A stretch of 64,000 nucleotides of DNA from Allacma fusca (Eukaryota; Arthropoda; Collembola; Symphypleona; Sminthuridae). The stretch covers positions 32,063,378 through 32,127,377 of the forward strand of contig OX359248.1 of NCBI GenBank assembly GCA_947179485.1. Reading direction: 5' to 3'. The position numbers were made by a program, and so were the translations under genes. Positions within the stretch are counted from its first letter, which is position 1, and each line of letters opens with the position of its first letter. The notes beneath the pieces were generated by a model. That model had not been told where the DNA came from. It did not search any database and was given only the letters and a program-made list of their open reading frames with translations. Positions 49,379-59,440 of the stretch are shown here, piece by piece.

Positions 49379-50931
49379 TTCCTTCCGTTTTCTCTAACGA
49401 GTACAAGACGAACAGTTGCAGTTGCTCTGTCATTCAACTGCAATTAATCACACCCACGAGAAATCTTTAATCACTGGACAAAATCATTTCCCATGTTTGA
49501 ACAGCAACAGCTACGTTTCGTTTCATCTTTTCAAGATTCCATCCTTGTCATGCACAAGCGCATGCACTGATTAATGCAAATTTGTAAAAGATCATTTACA
49601 CGCCGGCCCATATGGATAATAGCGAACCATTTTTAAATAAGAGTGTCAGTAACAATGTACTGCTTGTGCTTACAAGAAAAAACGTACTTGCAATCGTTCA
49701 GAGAATACGTACGTTGTACGCTTACAACTTAATTAATATTTAATGAATGAAGAGAAATGGAATTCATCTATCTCAGTTTGAATTTAATATCAGCAATATT
49801 AATTAATGTATTTACGGCTTGCATCAACTAACTTTTGAACAGCCGTAAAGACTGCTAACTACAAACATAGATGTGAAGCCATAAATGCCAGTAATAATCA
49901 GTGTGTAAAGATGAGAACAATAAAATCGAACTTATCCATTACGTAAACAAAAATAATGCACGATTGTAGTGTCGTGAGTCATACCCCTAAAATAAATCGA
50001 AATCCAACATTAATTTTTACATAAGGAAATCATTAAACGAATTTTTATGCATTTCAGTTGAAATTTTTCCTAATACAGTAAAGGTGTGCAGAATTAGCAA
50101 TAGGACAGTGATGTCAGTGAGATTTTACCATCAATTCCTAAACATTTATGCTACACACCTTCGTGGTCATTTTTTAAGTCCAACAAACAGGTTTATCTCA
50201 TTAAACACTAGCAACAGTACATGACAACATCCTGAACATGTATTAGACAAAGTGTAAGTAAAAATCATAGGCCTTGACTTAACTGCTAAAATTTTTTAAT
50301 GGATGCAAAACCGATAAAACTCTCACAGTCCTTTAAAACTCCACAAAAAACGGTTCCGATGTGAACGGAAATAGTCGACGGTCACTGTCAGCATAAATGA
50401 GTAATTGGTCGTTTTTCTCATGACATTTAACTGACATTGAGACTGATTCCAATTAACCCTCAAATCTATAATTGTAAAGGCACACACACACCATACACAC
50501 ACCATACATACATACGTCACCATTTGTTCACACACACAACACACACGATAATCTCCCTCAAACACTTAACGTCCGTATGTATTCACGATTTACCACAAGT
50601 TACTATTGTGAACACGATGAGCGCGGAGAACCACAAAGGTTTTTTCCAACATACTGAGTAAACTTTCAGATTATAATATCATTACATTAATTCTAGTACA
50701 TTACTACATTTACACATGGTCCCATTTCCATCCCAATATTACGAAATTATATGATTTGACACGGACACAAGCACCCGGTTCCGCCACTTCCGTCCAAGTG
50801 TGCTCAAGTCCCGCACAATATTAATTCTTTCAAAGGACACACACTAAAACCGAGCAAATGCTCTAATCTATTCTAAATTAATTATTCATACCAACTTAAT
50901 TAACAATATCATCAGCATTTCTTACCTTCAA
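49379..50931. other. MED30 upstream region, no coding exon recognised
   Basis: Holds an acceptor-like attaattgcag (minus strand) about 70 bases upstream of the MED30 ATG, a CACACACC-rich stretch near 50480-50545, and otherwise plain AT-rich sequence. Confidence 0.5.
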
Positions 50932-51129
50932 AGAAGTACAGAGCCAAATGTCACTGTAGGTATGACCAGTCCACAAATCTTAACGTGAAAGTGTTGATAT
51001 CGTCTTGACACAATATTCCGTCTTGCCAGGAAGTTTCCTTATTTAAATTCACTTGGTGATCTCAACCGCAATTCAATAAAATTACGGATAACTCAACATC
51101 AACTCACATCCAGCCTTTGAGCCGCTCCT
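50932..51129 (-). other. candidate noncoding exon, minus strand
   Basis: Bounded by an acceptor (tttttccag before GAGCGGCTC) and a strong donor (GAAG then gtaaga). All frames contain stops. By strand and position it could be a 5' UTR exon of MED30; this is inference only. Confidence 0.3.
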
Positions 51130-51471
51130 GGAAAAATAATTGTTAATTTACACCGATTAAAACCCACAAATAGAACTCGCACAATAAGTCTGATTACATT
51201 ACACTAAACAACCGTCCATTTATTGACAAGACCTTCCTCTAACTAACTTGGATTTAATGCCGCAGAAAATTTTTATACTAGCTCGTTTAACTCCACGCAC
51301 GTATTTATAACACACATCGTCAGCAGTAACCTCCTGCAAAATCATGTACCATATACTCAGGGCTAACAACTTCCTCTAGCTTTTAACTAAATAAAGACCG
51401 ACTATATATAATTATGTATTTCACTTCTAAGGGAAAATATAGTCAAGGTTTAATCACGACAGTTAACTCAC

Positions 51472-51570
51472 CTTTTTTTACAGTTGTTTTGTAATGTCCT
51501 TATTTTTGATATTCACTTCGGAAAATATCCACACTCCATATGACTCCGTCAGTTCACAGGAGTTTTTATC
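51472..51570 (-). other. candidate noncoding exon, minus strand
   Basis: Bounded by a pyrimidine-rich acceptor (cctttttttag) and a donor gtgagt. It lies upstream of the candidate noncoding exon at 50932-51129 on the same strand. Possible 5' UTR exon of MED30 or of an unannotated transcript. Confidence 0.28.
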
Positions 51571-53256
51571 CTAAAAAAAGGATTTAAAAAATAATTTCAC
51601 TTCAAAAATGCGAACATGCAAACTCTAATAATAAGTACTCTTGGAGATACACGTCGAATGTCGATTAAATATTTTTATTTGTATTTTTACATGCAGATTG
51701 CATGGCTTGGTTGGGATATTGCGATCATATGCACTCGGTCTGTTGCTCCACTGCCACTTGATCGAGCCTTAGACAGAGCCTTTATGTACAGCATAGCGTA
51801 GTATAGCACAATGCAGTATGCAGCCAAGCATACATGTGACGTGCCAATCATACAACCATAGAGCTTCACTCTGCAAGACTCCCCGCCAAAACTCAAGTTT
51901 GAATGAATTTATTTACAATGCCGATCGCCTGCTCTGCATAGCATGTATGTACATGCATGCTGGATCAACGCATGGTCCAATATCGAAATCTAAAGTATTA
52001 ACACAATTTGTGAATCCTTGTTCTCTGACTGACACAAGAGTGACAGTGAACTTGTTATATTATAAATAGAATTACTGAAGATTGTAATTTGTAATAATTA
52101 AGAGTTTGTACAACTGTTTGGAGACTCCTTGTAAGTACATTAATTTTTGAAGAATTGAAAGGATTATAACTGATTTTTTATTATTTTTGGAGTGTCAAAG
52201 ATTCCTTGAAATACTACAATAATTTCATTGAATATTTCTTGTACTTATAGAGTTCGTTATTAGACATAATGGAAATATTTATGTCCGTAAAGTTGTAATC
52301 TTGGAACCTAACGAGTAAGAAGTAAATCCAAATTATATAAGGGGTCGTAACAGTGCTGGATCGTGCGGAATCAAAACTGTCAAAATACCGGTGAGTAGTA
52401 AAAAACTTATTAGTAATAATAAATTGTAATGTAATAATAATAAATCATATTGTAAATAAATATATGTCAACAAAGGATATGCTAGTAATTAATGAGTTGA
52501 ATGTTTGATGGGATTCATATGATGTATGAGAATTGATGGATGTTGCTGATTAATGAGTACGAATGATAGACAGTCAGCATTGTCTTTGCATTGAATGATG
52601 AAATCAAAAATGTACTTTTGCGAATTTTGTAAGGAGCTTTTGAGATTTTTGTGATCTTATCATGATTAAACTTGTGAGTTGGGGGGAATGAATTATTTGG
52701 AGGCGGTGGTTGTTTCAGGTATTGGGGATTAGTGTCTGTGGCGGGTTGTAATGGCTGTAAGATGGAAAGATAATGGGCGCTGGATTGGAGACCAAACAGA
52801 TTGATTTCAACAGAGCCACAAATGAGCGTAATAATTTAATAATAATTTTGATATTACACAAAATAAATTACTAAGTTTGTCTTCATCTGTTTCTTCGTGC
52901 GTTTCCCGTATATAAAATAATATCTTGGAGGTAATGATGGCGTCAGAAGCAGTAGTTTTCAATCTATTGCTTTGACACTTTTTTTACGCATCAGGTTGTA
53001 GTACTTATATCCTTCCATCACCAGAATCCTTGCTGCTTCCACGGTGCATCGTGGCAAATCAGTGAAGGTCAAAACTTCGTATAAAAATGTATTGGAACGA
53101 ACTATGACGACTAACTATGTGTTTTTTTACATATAAAATACAAATTCCATTTCACTATATAAAATTCTACTATTTGGAAACAGTGGACATATACTGTTTA
53201 AATTGTCATAAAATATCTAAGTTTTAACTAGTAGTGAGACTTGTTCAGTCCGTTGA
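51571..53256. other. no gene recognised
   Basis: Holds short overlapping open frames on both strands near 51.6-51.9 kb and two donor-like sites on the plus strand (near 52130 and 52390). No coding signal that I trust. Confidence 0.45.
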
Positions 53257-53300
53257 TTAGCTGCTGCTTACTGGTCCTTGGCGTCTCCTCGACATCAAAG
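53257..53300 (-). CDS. candidate alternative last exon of the mucin-like gene
   Basis: A strong acceptor (attcctttgcag) precedes a phase-1 continuation, A LMSRRRQGPVSSS and TAA. With 53351-53396 it would give a 1422-residue product and a different C-terminus. Confidence 0.3.
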
Positions 53301-53350
53301 CTGCAAAGGAATTTCTAAATTAAACATATTTTCAAGAAATCATAGCGAAC

Positions 53351-53396
53351 CCTTGAGTTTTGTATAGGGCCTCGGTTGAGATTGATCACCCTGCTC
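53351..53396 (-). CDS. candidate alternative exon of the mucin-like gene
   Basis: If the big exon is cut at a GTTAAA donor after codon 1393 (53517), this 46-nt segment after acceptor aatacag adds EQGDQSQPRPYTKLK and one base. The downstream donor gttcgc is weak. Without splicing, the frame ends at 53457. Confidence 0.3.
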
Positions 53397-53456
53397 CTGT
53401 ATTTTATGAGCACAGATAATTATGTATATAAATAGCTTTATAATAAATTAAAGGAA

Positions 53457-56400
53457 TTAAAGAGGGGAATTAGAGGAGCTGGGTTCCGTGACGTGACGGG
53501 ACGCTTCTCGTTTAACCTTAATGAAGTAGTCTTTGGATCCTAATTTGGGTCGGAGACCAGCTTGAGGATTAGTGGGATTGTCCCCCATGAATGCGTTCAA
53601 ATCCACCCAGTAGTACAAGCCATTTGGTTTTTGAGGTTTTGGTGTGAATTGGTTCGCTAAGATATGAAATATATTGGATTCCGATGGAGACACTTCCGGT
53701 TTCGGACTTGTTGCTGTATTCAGCCAGTTTTGAGCTAGTATTGACTGAATGTCCAAGGCTGGTTGTTGCTGGACTTGCTGCGGGGGTTTCTGCTGCGCTG
53801 ACTGAAAAAGTTGCTGTAGAGATTGAATGTGCTGGGATTGTGGAACTTCCTTATTAATCCTCACAGAATCGGGTTTTGAGCTATCTTGGACAACTTGCCC
53901 CAAATTTAAGAGTTGGGATAGGAAATCAAGTTGTGCAGCTGTGGTTTGGGGAGTGGAAGTTGTAGGTATTGGTTTGGGGGGTACAGCTACAGGGGCTATG
54001 GGCAATACGCTTTTACTTGAAGTTTTGTTAGCTTCTGCGGTGAGTATTTGAAGAATCAAGTCTTCGTTGCTTAAAGTCTGTGGTTTCGGGGAAGTTGATA
54101 GAGGGTTGTATATTGGGGCAGCAGAGTTATCCTGGAGTACCCCTGGGGATGCTGTGGATTTAGAAGGATCAGTTATTCCAAACATGTTGAGCATATTACG
54201 AAAGATTGGCATTAAAGTTGTTGTGCTCCCAGGAGTTGTCGGAGCAGGTGTGGTTGCAGATACCGGTTCAGTGCTACTACTAGTGCTTGATAGTGTTTCT
54301 TTTGTTGTTGTCACTGGCTCTGGAGCCCCTGTCACCGGAGGATTTTTTATTTTATTATCGGACACATTCGTGGAAACTTCTGTGGTAGAAGATCCCAATT
54401 GCTGCTGATCAATTAAAGCATAAATAGATTTCAAATCAGCATCACTCAATCCACTTTCTGGTGTAGCTACTTGTGTGTTGACACTGGAAGCCTGGGAAGC
54501 AAATATATTATTATTGGGCTTCAGTCCCAATGATTCTAATAAAGCTTGTTGAACCAGTGTTTCCAGTTCATTCTGTGAGGTCGTCGGAGCTGTGTTTTGA
54601 GGACGGGCAGTTGGCTGAACTGGATTTGACGGTTGTTGGAATAAGTTCAAGAGACTGAGTAAATCATTCGCAGCGGGAGCTGGAGTCGTGGGTGGAGGAG
54701 TTGGCCGACGTGTGGTAGTAGTAGGTGGAGGAGCTCTTGTGGGTTGTGTAAATAAATTAAATATATTGAATAAGTCATTATTAGCTGGGGCCGGAGTTGT
54801 AGCACTGGGCTGTTGAAACAGATTAAATAAGTTGAAAATGTCATTGTTAGCAGGAGCAGGTGCTGCTGGTCTGGGAGCAGGTGTAGTGGGCTGGAACAAA
54901 TTGAGAAGATTGAACAAGTCATTAGATGCCGTAGTTTGAGCTGGTCTTTGAACTGCCGGGGGATTTGTTTGCGGTCCAAATAAATTAAACAAATTAAACA
55001 GATCTGCTTGTGTCGTTGGGGGAGCTGGAGTTGTCCTTACGGTTGGTCTCGGTGTCGTTGTTGTTGGTCTTCTTGTTGTAGTTGTTCTCTTTGTAGTTGT
55101 TGTGGTAGTTGTGCTCGCAGTTGTAGTTGGGATTGGGGTAGTTGATGTTGTAGTAGTGCTCGTAGTTGTAGTTGGACGTGTAGTAGTTGTTGTTGGACTT
55201 GGGGTAGTTGACGTCGTAGTGGTCCTCGTAGTTGTAGTTGGACGTTGGGTAGTTGTTGTAGAAGCAGCAAATGTGGAAATCCCTAAATCTTCATTAAAAA
55301 TTCCGAGTAATTGTTGTAATAGTAATGTCTCATCAAGTAAAGGCTGGGTGACTTGAAGTATGGGATTAGGAGTTGTTAAAGTAATAGGCGGCTCATCTTT
55401 TTCCCCTGTGAACGGTGGCATGAGAATTAGAGGAGGGTCTTTATTTATTTGGATCTTCATGTTTGGTCTCCTGGTAGTTGTTATTTCTTTGGTCTCAGCT
55501 ACAATGGTGACTGCGGGAGTCCAATTGTTCTTACCAGACTGCTCATCAATATTGTCTAAGAAAGTGTTGATTTGGTCAATATTGGCTCTCGTTGGGCTAG
55601 CTGAGGTAGTAGTGGTAATTGGGACCATCGTTGTCCTGCTCATTGTTATGACTGGTTTCTTCGTTGTCTCTGCCATTACTATAAACGGGCCCTTTGTGGT
55701 CCTGGCCGTCACCGTTATTGGGGCATTTGTGGATGGTTTTGGACGTAAAGTGAATGGAATTTTTGCATTTTGCTTTAAAGTTGTTGGTATAGGAGTTGCG
55801 TCTTGGGTTGACGAAGTAGCTATTATTGGGACGATTGTCGTTGCTACTGCTGTTTTCCCTCTCGTTTGGGTTTCGACATCGCTCGTTGAAGCAGTAGGAA
55901 GTTTATCGTGCAGAGATGACGAACCGGCTTTGAACATCATTGTAGACAAACTAGGTTTATACGTTGTTACTGTGCTCATGTCAGTTGTAACTTTCAGTGG
56001 AGGCTGAGTAGTGTATTTCATTGTAGGAACAGTGTACTTCATAGTAGTAGTAGTCGCTTCAGTTGTTGTACGTGGCTTGCTCGTTGTCAATGGTCGAGGT
56101 GAGGTAAATGTGAGTCCAAGAATCTCAAAGATATTTGGAGCTAACGTCGTTGTAGTTGTAGATGTGCTTGTTGGTGAGTAGCGGGTCGTTGCTTTGGCTG
56201 TGGACGTGCTAATAATAGGAGAGGGCTGTGTGGTTGGTAATGGGACTAATGACAGAGATGGTAATTTTTCTGTCACAACATTACTTGGCATCTGAGTCGT
56301 TCGTAATGGTTTGATAGTAGTACTGATATGCTGATTATTTCCTCCTGGCCTCTTTTGTTGACTCATAGATGATGAAGATGACACAGTGGTGCTCGTGCTC

Positions 56401-57695
56401 ATTGACACAGAGTGTTTGACTTCAATACGTGGTCGACTCTTGTAAATTTGACGTTGATAATCTGATGAGATAATGGCGTCATGGTTGAGAAAATGATTCT
56501 TGTCAAATTCCTCATGAAGATCTGGTGCAACTCTGACACTCACCGGAGAGTCATTCAACTTGTGCTTAATCCCAATGGTTTTATTCTCAGGGATTTTGGA
56601 AATGTCCTTGAGACTTGTGTCAGAGTTGAAGAGGGGATGAAGAAGATCCAAATTAAAATGAAGGGAATTCCTCAAATCATTGGATATTGGGACAGAAGCA
56701 TTGAGATACGGATTGAAACTTTCACTTAAATGCAGATCAGGTTCATTTTCCTTTGCTGTATCTGGTTTTTTCCTTCTTCTGACAACATTTTTGTTGATTT
56801 CTTTGGAGTGGTTTGGTGGGGCTCTCATGTTGGTGGCAGCTCCACGTTGGTAAATCACTATTTGCTTTGGTGTAGTGGGTTCAGAAGAGGTAGGTAATGC
56901 ATCAGGTGTATCTGATAACTCACGGACTGTGTCTCTTGGATTGTCCGGGTAGTCCGCAATGGGAGAAGGCGATGGCCAGAACTTTTTATTGTCATATGAC
57001 TCGTAACCAAAACCAACGACATGTTCTAAAGGCTCGATTGAACTGACCCTATTGCCTGGGTCAGATTCTCCCTGTAGTACAGGTCCCGGGCGGAAGTACT
57101 GATCTCTCGGTTTTTTCCGTCGTGTAAGTCGCCGTCTTCGGGTCTTCCGACTAGGATTTAAACCCGCATATTCATTTTCTTCAGCCAAAGGAGAACTGAC
57201 TGGCCAGGGTGGGACGACTATGGGACTCAGTGTCGGAGCTGGAACATGTTGGGCAGTATTAATATGTTTAATTCTTCTACGTCTCTTCCTCGTGCGATTT
57301 TGATTAGGATTAAGTATTTCCTGGGTAGGAAATTGTGATATAGGGTAGGAGTAATAATTTGGTAGGTTTCTTAAATAATTGGGATTGTAAATATTGTAGT
57401 CATTAATCAAGTCACTGTTTTGTAACACTCGGGACACAGTGGCAGGGTCAGTTTGCGTTACGGACACCATCGGCGTAGTTACTTTTTCGGGATGGAAACT
57501 AATAATTGGAGGTGTTGGGGTGGTTCTCCTTGTGCGGTTTTTCCAGAATGGGTCATGGTACGCCGTGACACTACTCACAAAAGGGTGAGCTAATACCTTG
57601 TTGTGGTTAAGATAGCATGGCACGATGGAGAGTGTAAATAATACCGTTGGGACAAGCCAGGTTGCCCAACGGGAAGATGCCACTAAGGTATTCAT
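53457..57695 (-). CDS. secreted Thr/Pro-rich mucin-like protein, 1412 residues
   Basis: One uninterrupted 4239-nt frame. TAA lies in frame two codons before the ATG, supporting this start. Residues 1-36 form a signal peptide (hydrophobic WLVPTVLFTLSIVPC), so the product is probably secreted. It is mostly disordered. Basic clusters at about 136-143 (RKRRRRIK) and 183-196 (RKTRRRRLTRRKK) look like proprotein-convertase sites. Thr/Ser/Pro-rich segments dominate from about 450, with a dense TTTTT/TTSTT block at about 808-880 suited to O-glycosylation. Five repeats of the type DLFNLFNLF, separated by Pro/Thr/Ala linkers, lie at about 895-1020. YYWVDLNAFMGDN at about 1361 is a compact Trp/Tyr segment near the C-terminus. 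No chitin-binding or cysteine-rich domain is visible. Likely cuticle, gut-lining or matrix material; I do not recognise a named homologue. Confidence 0.85.
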   Translation of the reverse strand: MNTLVASSRWATWLVPTVLFTLSIVPCYLNHNKVLAHPFVSSVTAYHDPFWKNRTRRTTPTPPIISFHPEKVTTPMVSVTQTDPATVSRVLQNSDLINDYNIYNPNYLRNLPNYYSYPISQFPTQEILNPNQNRTRKRRRRIKHINTAQHVPAPTLSPIVVPPWPVSSPLAEENEYAGLNPSRKTRRRRLTRRKKPRDQYFRPGPVLQGESDPGNRVSSIEPLEHVVGFGYESYDNKKFWPSPSPIADYPDNPRDTVRELSDTPDALPTSSEPTTPKQIVIYQRGAATNMRAPPNHSKEINKNVVRRRKKPDTAKENEPDLHLSESFNPYLNASVPISNDLRNSLHFNLDLLHPLFNSDTSLKDISKIPENKTIGIKHKLNDSPVSVRVAPDLHEEFDKNHFLNHDAIISSDYQRQIYKSRPRIEVKHSVSMSTSTTVSSSSSMSQQKRPGGNNQHISTTIKPLRTTQMPSNVVTEKLPSLSLVPLPTTQPSPIISTSTAKATTRYSPTSTSTTTTTLAPNIFEILGLTFTSPRPLTTSKPRTTTEATTTTMKYTVPTMKYTTQPPLKVTTDMSTVTTYKPSLSTMMFKAGSSSLHDKLPTASTSDVETQTRGKTAVATTIVPIIATSSTQDATPIPTTLKQNAKIPFTLRPKPSTNAPITVTARTTKGPFIVMAETTKKPVITMSRTTMVPITTTTSASPTRANIDQINTFLDNIDEQSGKNNWTPAVTIVAETKEITTTRRPNMKIQINKDPPLILMPPFTGEKDEPPITLTTPNPILQVTQPLLDETLLLQQLLGIFNEDLGISTFAASTTTTQRPTTTTRTTTTSTTPSPTTTTTRPTTTTSTTTTSTTPIPTTTASTTTTTTTKRTTTTRRPTTTTPRPTVRTTPAPPTTQADLFNLFNLFGPQTNPPAVQRPAQTTASNDLFNLLNLFQPTTPAPRPAAPAPANNDIFNLFNLFQQPSATTPAPANNDLFNIFNLFTQPTRAPPPTTTTRRPTPPPTTPAPAANDLLSLLNLFQQPSNPVQPTARPQNTAPTTSQNELETLVQQALLESLGLKPNNNIFASQASSVNTQVATPESGLSDADLKSIYALIDQQQLGSSTTEVSTNVSDNKIKNPPVTGAPEPVTTTKETLSSTSSSTEPVSATTPAPTTPGSTTTLMPIFRNMLNMFGITDPSKSTASPGVLQDNSAAPIYNPLSTSPKPQTLSNEDLILQILTAEANKTSSKSVLPIAPVAVPPKPIPTTSTPQTTAAQLDFLSQLLNLGQVVQDSSKPDSVRINKEVPQSQHIQSLQQLFQSAQQKPPQQVQQQPALDIQSILAQNWLNTATSPKPEVSPSESNIFHILANQFTPKPQKPNGLYYWVDLNAFMGDNPTNPQAGLRPKLGSKDYFIKVKREASRHVTEPSSSNSPL
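54640..55010 (-). repeat. five protein-coding repeats of the DLFNLFNLF type
   Basis: Within the mucin-like gene, each copy has an Asn-Asp pair (or Gln-Ala-Asp) then an alternating Leu/Phe/Asn helix of about nine residues, followed by Gln/Pro/Thr/Ala linkers. Copies differ (NLLNLF, IFNLFNLF, IFNIFNLF, LLSLLNLF), so they are diverged tandem duplications. Confidence 0.85.
55060..55275 (-). repeat. Thr-codon low-complexity block
   Basis: Imperfect repeats of ACA/ACT/ACG codons with interspersed CGT/CCA/AGT give a Thr/Arg/Pro/Ser tract of about 70 residues. Antisense open frames here are artefacts of the repeat. Confidence 0.85.
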
Positions 57696-57862
57696 CAGTT
57701 ATCACTGGTTTTAGTTCAGTAGTTTGGACAAATGATTTACTATTGTCCGGGTCCAAGCTCTCATACCCTGATACATCACAGTGAATTAAAATATCACTTG
57801 GCTTTTGCAATAATAATAATAATTATTATTATAGTTGTTAAGATCACTCCACACTCTTTCAC

Positions 57863-57868
57863 TATATA
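57863..57868 (-). promoter_or_regulatory. possible TATA box of the mucin-like gene
   Basis: CCTATATAG on the minus strand, about 170 bases upstream of the ATG. The position is compatible with a TATA box and short 5' UTR; unproven. Confidence 0.28.
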
Positions 57869-57937
57869 GGTATGTATCACAGAAATGACGACTGGATTAT
57901 TTTTCTGCTACATTTCAAACGGATATTTGTGACTCAG

Positions 57938-58131
57938 TTTTCGTTATGTGGACACTGGGAAATTACAGAAGCTTTTTGCCAGAACAGGGCTAAAGGGACT
58001 GAGATTAAATAATGATTCCATTTTTATAACGGGTGGTGGTAGTCTTTTGGTCGTATTTGATAGGAAAAAAATTAAACTATTATACACCGATTTCCGCGTA
58101 AAAAACAGTTGTCAAATCACTGTATGCCCCA
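57938..58131 (+). other. unassigned open frame with plausible splice sites
   Basis: After acceptor gtgactcag, a frame of about 64 codons runs to a strong donor (CCCAG then gtgaga), phase 2 to 2. It includes GKLQKLFARTGLKGLRL and SLLVVFDRKKIKLLYTDF. The residue mix looks protein-like, but I recognise no family and cannot find neighbouring exons. It could be chance. Confidence 0.25.
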
Positions 58132-59358
58132 GGTGAGACTATCACAAGTAGAACTGTTGTGTGGAGGAAATAAGTAGGTTGGCCATTTGAGCAGCAGCGT
58201 AGAGATTCCTTGTATACGTACACAACGTGTGAAATTTCCCTTTTCGCTCCTGATCCTCAAAGAATCTCCTCATGTGTATTCTCACTGACATCCAAATCTC
58301 GAATGTACAAGGTGGAATGAATCAGTTTGGAGTGAGTGTTTGTGTATAGTTGGTTGGTAAAACTACTGTAAGCTAACTTGAGAGTAAGATAGAGAGAGAG
58401 AGAGAGAGAGAGATGAAGCACACAGATTCAACTGTGACTAAGAAAATTTCTGTTCCTCACCTTTGCTTACGTCTGGGACGAGAGAGGCAAACAAGGAAAC
58501 TGCATATATCACTGGGGATATTGGTTTGGCATTTTAGTTCTCCATTGAGTTTGAGACTTTTGAGAGAGTGGTGGAGGTAGTGGAGTATAGTTTATATGGT
58601 TTGTAAGGCTTGCAAATTAAATGAATATATATGTATGTAACTAGAGTGAGTATAAATGGTTAAAGTAAAACTTTATGTGTGGTTTGTGAGGAGAGTTAAG
58701 GGCGTTTCGAATGATCTTTTAAGTAAGAATTTCTATGTACCCTTACCTATGCCTAGGTGACCATGCCGGTTATACTGCATGTGTGTTTATTATGTGTATG
58801 GAAAGACTTTCTCTTTTCTTCTGACTCTAAGGTAACCAACTCCTCGAAGGTATAAAATTCATAAATTCACATGGAAGCTACATACTAAATGTTAGCCATG
58901 TGATACAGAGCTGTTTACACGAATAGTAAGCCAAAGGCAATACACTACAGACACAGTAGTAGTAGCGTGTGACGGATCTCTTGGGTGCAGATAGATAGAA
59001 GATAAAAAGTAAAGTATAAGTCTTTGGGGAGATGAAGCTTCAGACGCTTACTACAAAAGACACGCATCTTATATCGTTATGTGTTCCTATGAGATAGGAT
59101 AGGAAAGAAGTATATCTCTCAAGCAGAGCATAATCTAAATCTGATTTTCTGCATGGGACTTTTAGCTCTCGTGCATACTATGCTGAGTCTTCTGGTCATA
59201 ATTGTGCTCTATGATAAATGAGAAGATCTCTGAGCGATACGTTCATGTTCATACAGTACTTATATTATTATCATTATAATTGCATTTCTATGACCAACAG
59301 CTGAAGCGACAGGGTTAGGGCAAGGTGGAAGGGTTAGGCTATTAGTATTGTTGTATAT
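58132..59358. other. no gene recognised
   Basis: AT-rich stretch upstream of the mucin-like gene. Besides a GA microsatellite at 58390-58413 I see nothing to annotate. Confidence 0.5.
58390..58413. repeat. (GA)n microsatellite
   Basis: About 12 GA units; the only long dinucleotide tract I noted in the last 6 kb. Confidence 0.95.
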
Positions 59359-59435
59359 CGTCGTTGAAGAGGCAAAATGATCTACATGCTATGGTTTTTG
59401 TACAGCATGTAGATCATTTTGCCTCTTCAACGACG
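59359..59435. mobile_element. 77-bp minimal foldback element
   Basis: Perfect 32-nt arms (59359-59390 and 59404-59435) around a 13-nt loop. The arms start CGTCGTTGAAGAGGCAAAAT, matching the ends of the 17.2-kb element except for one C/T difference in that stretch, then contain one CAAAATGATCTACATGC unit. ATAT flanks both sides (59355-59358 and 59436-59439), which also extends the pairing to 37 bp with one more base each side. A single-unit member of the same family, with no coding capacity. Confidence 0.8.
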
Positions 59436-59440
59436 ATATA

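Noticed and set aside
51616-51896. Overlapping frames on both strands
   Set aside because: Short, no motif, open on both strands; not supportable as genes.
55360-56007. 215-codon plus-strand frame
   Set aside because: Exactly antisense to the Thr/Pro-rich mucin-like coding region; low-complexity antisense of ACN codons stays open. The minus frame has start, signal peptide and 1412 codons.
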